Counted from the stretch's first letter, positions 34,474-47,311 are shown. The stretch is DNA of 64,000 bases from Apoderus coryli (GCA_911728435.2 OU452202.1:12317135-12381134), one strand, 5' to 3'. The notes: a model not told the origin generated them from the letters alone. Program-made: numbers and translations.

Positions 34474-34680
34474 GAAAGGGTCCGTACGACTTAAGTCCCC
34501 GGTTTCACTGCAGCCTCATGGGCTTATTGTGAAAAATCCCCGTATATTATGCCACCCAATCCAGCAGCCCTGTACCCTCCACTAACTTGTGGAGTTCAGT
34601 TATGTGTTGGGTGTCAATATCTGCTGGCGCAATCAGCGAATGCCCAAAGATAGCGTGTCTTCTTCCGTTAACTTTAATAC
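34447..34680 (-). repeat. 5'-truncated retroposon end with poly(A) (copy 1)
   Basis: On the minus strand about 200 bases end in a run of about 28 A (T run 34447-34474 on the plus strand). The body, including CTAACTTGTGGAGTTCAGTT and TATGTGTTGGGTGTCAATAT, is repeated at 52908-53115. Poly(A) and truncation indicate LINE-type retrotransposition; no ORF is left. Confidence 0.8.
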
Positions 34681-36579
34681 AATACTAAAATTTTAAATAC
34701 ATTGAGTTCTTCAGATATTGTGAGTATTAAAAAGCAGTTGCTAAAGAAACTAATTATTGATAAATTCTAAAAGCAACAGTCTAAAGTAGGTTTATTCAAA
34801 AATAACATGTCAGAAACACATTATCTACCCGAAAACTATTGTAATTCTTTGTCAGACACGAACCAAATTTAATACACAAGACACGTGCTTCTACCACAAC
34901 GAATGTTAACATAAAAAAAATGCCTAGCAGCAGAATGTTCTATTTTTATCACAAATTTGCGTGTATTTTGTCTCAAGATTCACATTTACTTTTAAATTGG
35001 ATTTAGATTAAATTGTGAATAGGCATTATTTCCAGCTTTATACGCTAACGTATATTAAGGCCCCTAAAGCCCCAACTTAATAGAGTTTCATCCGAATTTA
35101 ACACAGTACATGCAGAAGTCGTGGTTCGCGGTAAAACTCAAACCGCCAGAATTGGAGAAAAATCCCGATGAAACTGGAAATTTCATTTTATTATTCACAC
35201 ACGTTCTCAACTGACAAAATTTTTGCGAACGGGTATTTATTTATTAAATATGAAACAGGATTAAACATGTATTATATGTCTGATGATAATAAAATATATA
35301 CAGGGTGGTACGGTACGCAAATTCACGAATAAAAATATGTCAAAGTATAACAATATACTTAGTGTGGTTTTTGATTTCCCACACTTATACCACAACTGTT
35401 AAGGCAATTATAAATATTGCTCAACGTTTATCTAGCAACGCACTTGGTGGTCAATTCATGGTGCGATATAAGTAAATACAAGGCTCCATTAATTGCCCCA
35501 TATTTGCTCTATATGAATGTAAGTTGCTCCATATATGACGTGATATTTCTCGACTTGTTTTGACAAATTACGGTATAATCGCCGAGTTTAGAGAATACAC
35601 AGCAATTCATAGGACAGATTCTGTCATGTTTATAGTATGTAGAAAATGAGATGTATGTAGATTATTGTGAAAATAATTTTTAATTTACATGGTATACCAA
35701 AAAATGTGTAGCATTCCTTGGAACACAGGCCCGTAACGGCATCACTACGCCCCTGCTCTTTTGTCACAGAGTAACTACCTAAATATTGGATTATTAAAAA
35801 AACAATTTAAAAAAATGAAACTACGAAAAATTTAATAAGTTGCAATATGTCTCATTCAATGTATAACAATGATGAAAATATTGCAACTGAAACACAATCG
35901 TTACCATGCAACCAAGTCAGTCGGGTAAAAATATATTGAGAAAGTTGAAAGAAAACTAAAACAAATAATTCTAAAGACACAGCAGTAGAAGTAACTGTGA
36001 ATGTAATTGCAGCTGGAATTAATAATATGAAAATTTCAAAGAGGCAACGAAACTAGAGAACAATAGACGATGCAAACAAATTTAAAATCTAATAATAAGA
36101 GTACAGGTTTTATTGAAAGAGGCATAAGTAGAATATGTGTGCGAAGAATATTTAAGGAAGACAATTTTCACCCTTTGTTTCGTTATAGTATGTTATTTGA
36201 AGAAGAAGAGGAGTTCCTTGAATATTATAATTAAAAAAAAAATAGTAATCAAACAATGTTATTCGGGAAAAAATAAGAATAAAATCCTCTTAATTGACTA
36301 CAATTTTTCCAAATAATCACATACAATTGATATTATGAAATGACAATTTGTTTTCTTATGACCACCAATGTAACGCATCATCATAATATTTTTTCAGATA
36401 TTTAGGTATACTTTCAATACCTGGATGGTTACGAGAACTGGTTGAACCACTGCGGATGACGTTTTTAAACCTCGAAACATGTCTGGCAAAAGGTAGATAA
36501 TTATTTATACTATTCGGGGAGTAGACTTGCTTTATTTGTAATAAATATATTATTTTAACAAATTATTAAAAAAAAAATA
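34681..36579. other. No intact gene; weak remnants
   Basis: ATTCCTTGGAACACAGGCCC with CGTAACGGCATCACTACGCC (35713-35752) recurs inverted at 61985-62031 and looks like a hAT-type end. ACAGGGTGGT occurs at 35301. At about 36110-36190 the plus strand reads IERGISRICVRRIFKEDNFH, like the HTH of a DDE transposase, but the flanks are broken. Confidence 0.4.
36450..36478 (+). ncRNA. Degenerate hammerhead-like motif
   Basis: CTGCGGATGACG, then CGAAACATGTCTGG, has the layout of the motifs at 57271 and 63939, but the CUGANGA box is damaged. It is probably a decayed Penelope-type LTR end. Confidence 0.25.
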
Positions 36580-38165
36580 TTTTTTCTACAACTGTCTTTA
36601 AATGCCTTTATTATATGTTCAATCATGATTTGACAATGTACTACATTGTAATGCTGTTTATCATTTACCCGTTGCCTAGCAACTAGTGGGAAATATTATT
36701 ACGCACGGATAAAATTTCCTCGTAATGACAAAAGTAGCGGCGGGCATGAAAAATCACCATAGCAACACCGAAAATACAAACACCAAATTGACAGTTTTGG
36801 TATTTATAATTAATAAAAATTATAATTAAGTATTGCGCTAATTCCAAAACACATAAACAGTGATAGTGAATATAGTTTAACATCACCTAGTCAACTTAAT
36901 AATTCTAATTTATCGTATTTAGGCTTATACGCTAACAATGGTGAGTTTCGAAAAACAAATATTTTCCTAAAAATTATGTTAAATATATTCAAAAGCATTA
37001 AAACAGTCGTAGAAAAAGTATAGTGTGAAACTCACATGAAATGACCATTTCCTACTCGTAGGAAATATATGTCATATCATGTTCGTTGCACAATATACTA
37101 TTTTCTACGACTGTCTTTAAATGCCTTTATTATATGTTCAATCATGGTTTGAAAATGTAGTACATTATAATGCTGTTTTTCATTTACTCGTGCGTAATAA
37201 TATTTCCCACTAGTTGCTAGGCAACCTGGTAATGACAAAAGTAGCGGCGGGCATGAAAAATTACCATAGCAGCGCCGAAAATACAAACACCAAATTGACA
37301 GTTTTGGTATTTATAATAAATAATAATTATAATTAAGTATTTCGCTAATTTCAAAACACATAAACAGTGATAGTGAATATAGTTTAACACCACCTAGTCA
37401 ATTTAATACTTCTAATTTATCGTATTTAGGCTTATACGTTAACAGGGGTAAGTTTCGAAAAACAAATATTTTCCTACAAATTATGTTAAATTTATTCAAA
37501 AGCATTAAAACAGTCGTAGGAAACCTAGTCGTAGGAAACCTACTCGTATGATTTGCAGCACTCGCCTGCGGCTCATGCTGCAAACGATCATACTCGTAGG
37601 AAATATATGTCATTTCATGTTCGTTGCACAATATACTATTTTCTACGACTGCCTTTAAATGCCTTTATTATATGTTCAATCATAATTTGAAAATGTAGTA
37701 CATTGTAAACCTGTTTTTCATTTAAAAATGCACGGGTAAATTTTCTGATAATGTCAAACGTCGGTTATGAAAAATCGCCATAGCAACGCCGACAATACAA
37801 TTAAACCAAATTGACAATTATAATTATTAAATATTTCGCTAAATTCCAAAGTTTCAAAGCTATTTATATAATTAAAAACACTGATAATGATAGTGAATAT
37901 AGCGTAACACCACTCAGTTAATTTAATACTTTTAACTCATCGTCTTTAGGCTTACGCCAGCAGGGCGAGTATACGTAAGTTTCAAAAAACAAATATTTTC
38001 CTAAAACTTATGATGTATAATTTATTCAAAAGCAGTAAAACCGTCGTAGAAAAAGTATAGTGTGAAACTCACATGAAATGACCATTTCCTACTCGTATTT
38101 GATTTGCATGCAAACGATCATACTTGTAGGAAATATATGTCATTTCATGATCGTTGCACAATGTA
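36580..38165 (-). repeat. Tandem palindromic repeat, three units of about 520-540 bp
   Basis: Unit starts TCTACGACTGTCTTTAAATG (TCTACAACTG in the first) are at about 36585, 37104 and 37644. Each unit ends in a palindrome. The middle unit keeps the full core (ACTCGCCTGCGGCTCATGCT, 37559-37578). The first lacks the whole centre (about 37045-37070). The third has lost only the part between short GCA and TGC repeats (about 38100-38125). Readings of 60-67 codons inside the units are not conserved as proteins. Confidence 0.88.
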
Positions 38166-38330
38166 CTAAAGGGGTTTTTATTTTTCTATTAATACGTAAA
38201 AAGATTTTGAGTTGATTTTTACCTCACAAGTCAACCTAACATAACTTAAGCTTTTTATGTTCTAATTAAAAACTTAAACTTAAACTAGGATTATAAAACT
38301 TAAAGAACAAATTTCCATATATTTTATTGT

Positions 38331-38750
38331 GTGTTACTTTTTATAAAACTTAATTCGAGTTGCGAGTCAGAAACGAGGAAAATATGCCTTACTAACAATA
38401 ACTTGATTTGTATATCAGAATCGATATCGTACGACAACAAAATTCTAGAAAGTTTTCAAGATCAAATTAAAAATTACAAGCATGTAGTTTTTTTGGAATG
38501 GAGTTTGAAACACTCCAATGTTTTATTTTTTATACACGTCCTTACCGAAAAAACCTCGGGCGTGACAAAAATTCGCCAATCTAATTTACATAATATTTAC
38601 ATAAACTTTCTCAACAACTCCCTCAAATACACTGTAAACAAAAACGAACTCTTACGACTGACTTTAATTACTGCCTTAGAGTTGGTTAGAGTGATATCAA
38701 AGCGTTTTCCATGTGTACATACACACACCATGGCGCGTGTTACTTCGTAA
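38331..38750 (+). CDS. Hypothetical 139-codon ORF
   Basis: An uninterrupted frame starting MLLFIKLNSSCESETRKICL. The composition is soluble and mixed, with no signal peptide, membrane segment or motif that I recognise. It lies just after the palindromic array and before a mariner fragment. Chance, or a diverged transposon piece, is as likely as a gene. Confidence 0.2.
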   Translation: MLLFIKLNSSCESETRKICLTNNNLICISESISYDNKILESFQDQIKNYKHVVFLEWSLKHSNVLFFIHVLTEKTSGVTKIRQSNLHNIYINFLNNSLKYTVNKNELLRLTLITALELVRVISKRFPCVHTHTMARVTS

Positions 38751-38989
38751 TTACGAAATGTAGAATTTTCACTAAAAGGCAAAAGATGCTCACGATTGAA
38801 ATGGGTTAAAATTCAGTAAAATTACCTATATATCCATAGTACTATTATAAATTTAGATTAAATTTGCATTGCAAGATATTGAGAAGAATATTAAATTACG
38901 AAGGAAAAAAATATTTGAAAATAAACTGATGGTCTTGAGGTACCATTGCTTTTTGTTTTGTTTGAGACTTTTACCTCATTTTTCGTTGA

Positions 38990-39290
38990 ACGTTACTTTA
39001 TTGTTTTTCAAAATACTTCGCCTTTATGATTAATAAATTTTGCAAGCATTCAAACTAATTTTCGTAACAATTTTTTTCCAATAAGTTTCAGTTACTTCCA
39101 AATTAATGTTTTTTTTTATCTACGGCTTCTTCTGCAGACGAAAATCGTTCTCCACGCAATTCAATGTTGATTCCCAAATTGTTTGATGACTTAATGGCGG
39201 GAGACCTATCAATTGCATTTTTTTAGCGTTTAAATAGTCCATGTTTGACGAGATGTGTGAGCACTCGCATTGTCGGACCCTTCAATCATC
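38990..39290 (-). pseudogene. mariner transposase C-terminal fragment (copy 4)
   Basis: On the minus strand the blocks DNASAHTSRQTW (about 39270), then YLNAKKMQLIGLPP, a jump over the PDLAPNDFF block, and SAEEAVDK (about 39115) with VTETYWKK (about 39075) are the C-terminal part of the same mariner family as the copies at 8185 and 14619. Multiple frame changes show an old, dead copy. It abuts the LINE remnant that follows. Confidence 0.7.
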
Positions 39291-39299
39291 GTAGACTGC

Positions 39300-40160
39300 A
39301 AAGTGAGACGTAGATCGTATCCACATCAGTCATTGAGCTTCAATACGAAGATGACAATGTTGTCATAGCTGATACAGAAGAGGATCTTCAATATATACTA
39401 AAGGCATTTAACAGCGCATACAGGCGTATCGGAACTAAATATAAAGAAAACACAGATTATCTACCAGCCTGCACCAAACATTGTGGCTCTCTCATCACAT
39501 ATTCGAGTTAACGGAGACAGACTTCAGAACATCGAGAGTTTCTCTTACCTCGGCAGCATTCTCGCGGCTAAAGCAAATATCGATGATGTGATTCAGCATC
39601 GTATAAGATGGGTAATCGCATATTTTGGCCGTCTGAGGACGAAAGGCTTCAATAATCATAACATCGACGTTCGGACCAAGTTGCGATTGTATAATGGTAT
39701 TGTAGTTCCTATACCCTTACGTATAGATGTGAGTCTATGAGAAGTAGGTGCCATCAACAATGAGAATTCTTCGAATTAAATGGCAGGACCGATGAACAAA
39801 CATCAGCATTCTGGAGGAAGCTGAAACAACTAGCACTGAGGCGATGATTGTGAGGCAGCAGCTGCTATGGACTTCCAAAGAGAATCCTTTATTTATAGCT
39901 TAAGGTCGGCTCACGAAATCAGGGAGGGACATAAAATATTTGAGGAGCAGCGACGGAGACTTGAGAATCCGATAGCATCGAAAGGAGAGAGAACGCATCT
40001 ATCGGGCAGCGCACCTACAGAACCCGGCAAATGGTCGTCAGTTTTGTGACAAAATTTGTGGCTCGAGGATCGGTCTGTTTAGCAATATTAGGGTTCACAA
40101 CAGAAATCCCGGAGTTGGAGTGATTCATACCAGTTAGCGAGTGAATGCTGATGATAAATA
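39300..40160 (+). pseudogene. LINE reverse transcriptase remnant (copy 2)
   Basis: Same family as 1965-3066. It starts inside the palm: LQYEDDNVVIADTEEDLQYI (about 39337-39396), where the catalytic YADD box reads YEDD. After a small frame change follow ALSSHIRVNGDRLQNIESFS (39486-39545) and SYLGSILAAKANIDDVIQHR, then the C-terminal region with several frame breaks. The last 100 bases align with 2960-3066. Confidence 0.85.
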
Positions 40161-40240
40161 AACCAATTAATTTGATGACAATGACAAAGTGTACCTAATA
40201 TCTATAAGTTTTCTCTAGTGTCAATTGCACTGGCCTATAG

Positions 40241-40278
40241 AATAAAGTTTTGAAATATCTAAAAAAAAAAAAAAAAAA
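40241..40278 (+). other. Polyadenylation signal followed by an A18 tract
   Basis: AATAAA at 40241 is followed 15 bases later by 18 A. This is the look of a reverse-transcribed poly(A) tail, so the 80 bases upstream (or the LINE remnant) were probably copied from a polyadenylated RNA. Confidence 0.6.
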
Positions 40279-40394
40279 CTAGGCCAAGCCATTGGTCTTC
40301 CTCTTTCTATCCAACAAGTGCCTATTTAGGTATTCTCGAAGTGGTAAAATGGGGTTGTGCCGTATGATCCATAAACTACATGTCGTATCTTATA

Positions 40395-40670
40395 TCCAAA
40401 AGTAGATATTCTAATAGTTCTAGCAAAATATTTTGAAGAAATTACATAGTCCAATGAACGATGGCCCGATGAAAACGGCCCATATAGACCCATACTCCCC
40501 ATATAGGTTCAACCTGGTGCTGCTAGTGCAACACAGTAGAAACACGTGAAATTCGTCTCCCCATAAATGCAAATTATGATAGTTTATTATATCGTTTTTA
40601 GAATATCCAGCTTCGTCCGAAAAGAGATCTGAAGCCATAGATGTAAAACCTAATTTGAAAAATATATCCT
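40395..40670 (-). pseudogene. DUF4817-type DDE transposase fragment
   Basis: The minus strand reads LFSDEAGYSKNDIINYHNLH, the first catalytic Asp block of the family (FxDEAxFxxxGxxNxHNxH), then LWGDE, and after a degenerate part WAVFIGPSFIGL (family VGDxxIGPxFL). The N- and C-termini are missing. Confidence 0.7.
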
Positions 40671-41944
40671 CCGCCGAAAGTCTTCAAAAAGTGAGTTTTG
40701 AATTTTTGAGATATCGATGTAATTATTCTCCTTTAAGGGTTTTAAAAACCGTATATCTTAGGCAAAAACGGCCAATCACCGACCACTATACTTGTTGAAC
40801 CATTCTCTTCTACGGAATTTATGTTATCTCCTTTAACACTCTCTCGGGATCGATTTGATAATTATAGTTGGCTTTGACAAACGTTTCTAAAATTTTTACT
40901 GGTCGCTCTTAAACTTTGATCCACTCTATATCAGACACTCCTAATTTTAATCTTAATCGATTATTTTCAAGAATTAATAAATTACAGTATATCAAAAACT
41001 GTTAAAAACGCGGACCAGTAACTTACAAGTAGTACGGATTTATAATAGCAAAGAGGCTTTTTCCTTTTACCTACATAAAATCCATCCTAATTCATACAAA
41101 ACCTTCTCCAAAATTATGTCCCATTCAGAATATTTACACGCTGTGAAAGCCTACACTAATTAAATAATGTTGAATCCGAGAATTCCTAAAGGTAAAACAT
41201 ACTTTTAGTTAAAATTGTATTCCAAGTTGAAAGGGTATATAGAATATACATATAGTACAAGCTCAGTTAATTAACATTGACCGACAGTCGGTGTGGTTAG
41301 TACAATTCCCGAATTACTGTGAAATTCCGCTAAACCGCAATTTTATTGTTGATTAGCTTTAGGCAGGCCGGCAATCCATGCACGTAGATATCGATAGGTA
41401 TAAGGCTTATACAGTGTGATCTAAGTTTATGCTTTCTGCATTCAGTATAATTTTGTTTCTAATTTTGGTTGTGATACTTTTATCTTATTTCTTGTCGGTG
41501 TTTTGTCATAATAATATAATAAATTTGTGAGACATTTTTGTTTCTATAGATACTACAATAAACTAATAATTATTGTTTAAACTTGTAAAATAAATTTTCA
41601 ATGTAGGTAGGTATGCATTACTTTTTTTAACAACTAAGGGGAATGAATTTATTTTTCCAAATTCCAAATTTTAGATATAACTAGATTAGAGTCCTGATTA
41701 TTTACAAAGCGTGATTCTCGGGCGGTTTATTATAATGCAACTACTTCCATCATTTTTTTTTTTCAACGCGCAAGTATGTAGATCTTTCCAATAAATAATT
41801 TAATATATAGTTGGTAAATTCTTCGTACGGCAAATCGAGTGTGATAAAGCTGCTAACCCACATGAACCTTTCAAGCATTCTTGTTATCTAGCAAATTGGC
41901 AGCTTTATCTAGAGTCGCAGTGCGACTGCGGCTAGCAGTCAGCC
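40671..41944. other. No recognisable gene
   Basis: AT-rich; no feature recognised. Confidence 0.4.
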
Positions 41945-42640
41945 ACGTATTCTTGTACTTGATGTGCCAGGTGTATTAAAATGCACTAGAAATAATTTAT
42001 GTTCATACATTTTTCATTTCTCTGAAGGAAAAACAAACAAAAAATATATTGAAACAATGTACGATAAATCAAAAGACTACAGGTTATGCCCTAAATTAAC
42101 AGATGAGCACATTTATCTCAACAGTTATCAACATATGAACGTTAAAAGTATGCTTCTCAAGTACTTGGTCACAACACCTCAGTAGCCTTAAATTGGTTCG
42201 TAAACTTTAAATTATTACCATCTGATGCAAGGGTCACTGCAAAATTTATTGACAAAATGAATAGACTTTTCGATAATTAATTAACTTCCAGTCACTAAAC
42301 AATGTCGATGTCTTCAAAGGAAATCAATAACAAATAACTTTTTAAAGGAGATGATAACAATATCCAAAAATTAGCTAAGTAATTAGCAAGAAACGTAAAG
42401 ACGTTAGTTAGTATATGAGAATTATGGAAAATGTTTAAAGAAAAGGAATATTCTTGTGTTTGTACCAGAGACTTAAACTGGAAATGCCAGGAATCCAACA
42501 CCCATTCCAATTCTGTAGAGCATTTAAAAAAAATGTTTTCATTATCATCATTTTATCATCTTAAGTTAATTTCGGTTACTGCTTGCAGTTGCAGTCGGCA
42601 AAGATTTGATCGAACAAAATATTATGTTCGGTGCTATTAT
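41945..42640 (+). pseudogene. P-element-like (THAP9-type) transposase remnant
   Basis: Blocks follow the order of P-element transposases: LDVPGVLKCTRNNL (41958-42000; family D-x-PHL-x-K-x-RNN), DYRLCPKLTDEHIYLNSYQH (about 42075-42135), MNVKS followed after a frameshift near 42155 by QVLGHNTSVALNWF and KLLPSDARVTAKFIDKMNRL (42213-42272), and near 42450 CVCTRDLNWKCQE (family TxRLNQDxLE). Frameshifts and stops make it non-functional. No terminal repeats were identified. Confidence 0.75.
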
Positions 42641-45143
42641 ATAATTTTTGAAGTCTTTTAAAAATGTTTCAACATTAATTTTTATTTTCATAACCTAATA
42701 AACAAATTCATTTCTCCACTGACATCACAAAAAAACATTGATGAAGTTTTTTACGTATATTTTTAGAATTTACAATTTAACTGACAGCAAAGTTAATGAA
42801 ATGCCTCAAACAACTTGTTGTACTTGAATGGGAACTAATCACAACTTTTACATTGGTCATTTGACATGCTCATCCTGTACTAATTGTTTTCCAACTGCAT
42901 ATCTATCTAATTCGCTCTGCTCTTTGTCACGTTTCACATCTAAACTACATCGGAGTTCCCCTTGGAATTCTAATCTCTACTATTCAGTTTAATTTGATTA
43001 TGATGCAACCAGTCTATATATTATGTGGATACGGGATACTTCACAATCTCCAAGACAAACTGAAGAAAAAAAACAGTCAAATTTGATGTTTGTTAGTTCC
43101 AGATTCAAATTTGAGGATTCCAATTATTATTTATTACAAGTAATTGAAATTGGTCAATTCTTGTATCCAAATTTCAAATTGCTTGCATTCTTCTACAAAG
43201 ATAAAATATTTGATACCTAAACTTAACGCATTTTATTTACATCTTAAATTCTTTTAAAGGTGTATTAAAGAAAATAAGATTTACTATGCTTCTCGTGTAA
43301 GCTGTAGATGGTACGGTTTACATATATCTACTGTTGTATATCTCAGTGTGCTTAAATGCAGGCCGATATTGTAGATCGGCAACGACTATGATACTCTAAC
43401 GAGCTCATAATAAGAGCAAAACTAATTCGTCAGTATCTGTCGACCCATGCCTCGGTCTGGTCACAGCATTAATAAGTACAGCATTCCGACTCCACGTTGG
43501 CACTTTGAAATAAACTGTGACGTATACCGCCGCCATTTTGGGTTACAAGTCAGGTCCTGACTAAGAATAATTATAGTTTTCGGTTTCGAACCACAGTACT
43601 GTATTTTCATTTTTGTAAAAATATTTAAGTACATAATAATATCGCTGTCAATGTGATTAAAAACAGCCTTGAGTGGTGGTAGCAGTTAAATGTTGACATA
43701 ATTGGGTGATTTTTAATAATAATAAACACAACAATAATACAGACTTTATTAGTAAAAAAGACATTTTTATAAAATTTGAAGCAGTGCTTCCTAACTGAAC
43801 CTAAACGTAACTTATATTTTAGCTTAAACCTAACTGAAAATAGTTTTACATCGCTGGCCAAATTAAGTAGGTAGCTTATGTTTACAAATTAATTTGTTCT
43901 ATTACGTGTCAGACAGTGCTCTTAAACGAAAACCCTTGTAAACTTTTTATATTTTTCGGTAGAGCGTTGTAATATTTTGAACCCGTATAGGAAAATGACT
44001 GCTCAAAGATTGATGTTGAGTCTAGCGGTGGCGTAATGAAAGTTTTATGAGGAATATTCACATCATACACCGGTCCCCGGAACTTCAATCTTTCATATAA
44101 GTATTCCGCCTATATCCATCTGATGATTTTTATTAGTCAAAATTAGTGAATGAAAATCCGACGTTGTTTCATTCTTAACCAGCCGATTTCCTTAATCTTA
44201 TTGCTAGCATCTTTCACCCCTACGAATTCCACATACAAGCCGTGTCCTTAATTCCTGTTCTCAGCAATTTTAGTCAAACAAAGGCCATATATATATTGTC
44301 AATAATATAACCCCTAGCTGATTGCGTTATCATGCTATCTCGCCACCAGACAACTTGTGTTTATGTTTTAATTTCATTTAGTTTAAAAACATATTAGATA
44401 CTGCCATTTCGTAATATAAATTTTACGGTTATACAAATAGTTGTTATAAACGTAAAATTATCTAGTAGTCATCTTTATTTTTACTTATTGCTCACCTAAC
44501 AGGATCTGTGGGGAAGCGAAAAAAATGGTTAGAGCAAGTGTACCGCTTATTGGGACAACATTTTGAAGCACACACAGGTCCTCCCTGATTGTTCATTGTA
44601 TTAATCATAAGATACGTTAATAAAAATAAAATCCTTTTAATTCTCACGAACACTACACCAAAAACGCAAAACAGAATTAGATTTAAACACAATATTTATT
44701 TATCTCGTACACGCCGACAATGAACTATATATTGAACAGAGGAGTGAACGGTATTTATCTACGTTTATGTGATTATTGTGACGTTGTAACCCATAATGGC
44801 GGCATGTGCGACGAAATGCGCAGGACGGCTCGCAAGCGGAAAGTCAGAATACTGTATTATTTATTATACTGTGGTCTGGTTCTACTGAATTAGACTGAGG
44901 CCCTGCTAAATTAAACGAAATTTCTTGTGTAGCACCAGTAATTTTGTCCGCTATGCCACGAAATTATTTTCCATTTAACTCTTATATTGCCGTTGTAGGG
45001 GAAATTTTACATAAAGTAAGTACATGGGTTTTTAACGGTAAGTAGTTTTTCATAATTGGACACTACACAAGTATTCTATTGTTATACTTAGGCCGTATGA
45101 ATAATCTTACAATGTCAAAAAAATTGTTTGTCGAATATCCTAC
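42641..45143. other. No recognisable gene; one weak inverted pair
   Basis: GCCGCCATTTTGGGTTACAA (43529) and its near-complement TTGTAACCCATAATGGCGGC (44785) could be ends of an old TIR element of about 1.3 kb. Otherwise AT-rich with no coding sequence recognised. Confidence 0.4.
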
Positions 45144-45166
45144 CTGAGGAAGACACATGCCGAAAC
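45144..45166 (+). ncRNA. Hammerhead-like core, weak stem II
   Basis: CTGAGGA and GAAACGTTG are present as in the Penelope arms at 1801, but the intervening segment pairs poorly. It is probably a decayed Penelope-type LTR end. Confidence 0.35.
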
Positions 45167-45260
45167 GTTGTAGTAACAAACAGGGAAAAAAATGACAACA
45201 TGTTTTGATATAAAACACTATAAACCAAATTGTTTAAATTTTTAATGTTTTTTAATGTTA

Positions 45261-45720
45261 GGTCATTCAATAAATCCGTATAGGATGACACAGATGGCGT
45301 TACTAGAATTTTGTTCCATATGATTTTTATTTAACCTTCATTGCATTGCCTTTTGATGCAAAAAAATACAGTGGAAACCACCACCAAGACAATGCACCGT
45401 GTCACAAATCGATGAAAACTATGGCAAAATTGAATGAATTATTGGGCTTCGAATTGCTTACCCACCCACCGTATTCTCCAGATTTAGCCCCCAGTGACTT
45501 TTTCCTGTCTTCAGCTCTCAAAAGAATGCTTGCTGGAAAGACCTTTATGTCCAATGATGAAATAATCGCTGAAACTGAGGCCTATTTTGACGAGAGAGAG
45601 ACATCGTACTATAAAAGTGGTATCGCAAAGTTGGAAATTCGCTATATTCGTTGTATTGTCCTCTAAGGCAACTATGTTGAATAATAAAATCGATTTTGTC
45701 AAAATTTTGTTAGATAAACT
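45261..45720 (+). pseudogene. mariner-type transposase fragment, second mariner subfamily
   Basis: After about 85 bases that may be a terminal region (TTAGGTCATTCAATAAATCC), the sequence jumps to the transposase C-terminus: HHQDNAPCHKSMKTMAKLNE (45376-45435), THPPYSPDLAPSDFFLSSAL (45457-45520), then KRMLAGKTF and ETEAYFDERETSYYKSG. These are the second and third catalytic Asp blocks (D and DLAPSD). The N-terminal two thirds are deleted. It is clearly different from the copies at 8185, 14619, 25006 and 38990. Confidence 0.85.
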
Positions 45721-47311
45721 AGTTTTGTACAGGCCGCGGCCATGTTAAAAAAAATTATATTTTATTGTTCTAAATATTAATAATGTTAGTAAAGTTCTCA
45801 GAATACTTTAAAGATTACCCCCAAAAAATAAAAATTTTCAGAATAAACTTTCAATAAATAGAGGTTAAAATTCTCATTTAATTTCAATTAAAGCAACATA
45901 AAGTACATCTATTTGTAAGCGTATGCAACAACGTGTTAATAACCATTTAGTAGTTTCATGTTAAATAATTGTCAAAGTTCTCCATACTGCATCCCTTCCT
46001 TTTCCCTAGCAAATGAGGTAACACCCAACAAAAGTTTTTAATTGTTTCCATTTCGGCTGGGAATGGCTGTACGGCAGGAAATGCACACCAGGGAGATAAC
46101 GATGAGGAAAATAACAAATTTCTCCATTCTTGAAAATTCCATATAAATGCTAAAATATACATACGAATTGCAAAGTTTGGTCGGATTGTTTTAAGAGGAT
46201 TTGACGTTGGTATTTGTAGAAGCTTTCCTCTAAGAGAATGCGTAAGTTGCCAAATTCGGAATTTTCTTTTTATGGATTTAGTCGGGAGGTATTAAGCAAA
46301 CAAACAGACCAATTTAGATTGTGAAAATGTGCCATAATGATTTCAAGGTAATTTCTCTTGGTTTTGCTTCTTTCTGTTATCAATGGCGTATTCTTTTTAA
46401 TACAAAGCAGTAAAGAAACGGTGCTAAATTTGGTTGATCAATATGATGTAAAATTTACTGTTCTAATTAGTATTCCTCAAAAACCGAACCTTTGTAAAAT
46501 TACTTGTATCTATTTTCTTCATCTTTTCGGCATTTTATTTGGAGTTGAAGCTTAGCTCAACGGTGCTCTTATTTCACGAGCTTCTTTACCAATTAAAAGA
46601 AAATGTACATGATTACAATAAAATAGAAGATACGGAACCATAAATCCCATGCTTTTGAATATGTTTAAAGATTGATGTTTTATCGTTCAAAAATAATCCG
46701 AACATTTACATATAAGAACTAGTGGAGAAGATTTCTTTAAACATCCGAATCAAATATATTACGAGTATTATCATTTTCTTTCGTCGGGTCTAGCGTTACA
46801 ACTTGAAAGCAAATGCAAATCGGTAACATTTGAATTTTTTCTTATTTTTTGACGTTCAGGTTACACCCCTATACAGTTTCGCCCATTCCTCCCGACTCGC
46901 CTTATCATAACTGCAAAAAAGAAGTTTTGTTTTCTTCTAGTTTTCAGGAGGAAAAATAAAAACATTCATGAATTTAAAATACGTTTCGGATAGTGCAGGT
47001 TTTAATATTTATTCTATAATTAATAATGTAAAATAATTATGCATCTTATAAACATAGAAAAAACTCTAAAGTTCACTATGGACTCAACGTTTTTATGCAT
47101 CGCTAATTATTAAAACGGGATAAACCTTATTAGACATTTATTCTTGCAAGTATGCCTGTTCAGTTAACATTTTATTTCAACGTTTCATATTGTATTAACA
47201 TCATCCCGCACAGGGAAAGTATTGTGAACGCGCTAAAAAAAAATTGAGTAAAAGACGGATATAACCATTTTGAAGTTCCCTGAGACGATTAAGCCCATTT
47301 CCAGATGGAAG
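45721..47311. other. No recognisable gene
   Basis: AT-rich; no feature recognised. Confidence 0.4.
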
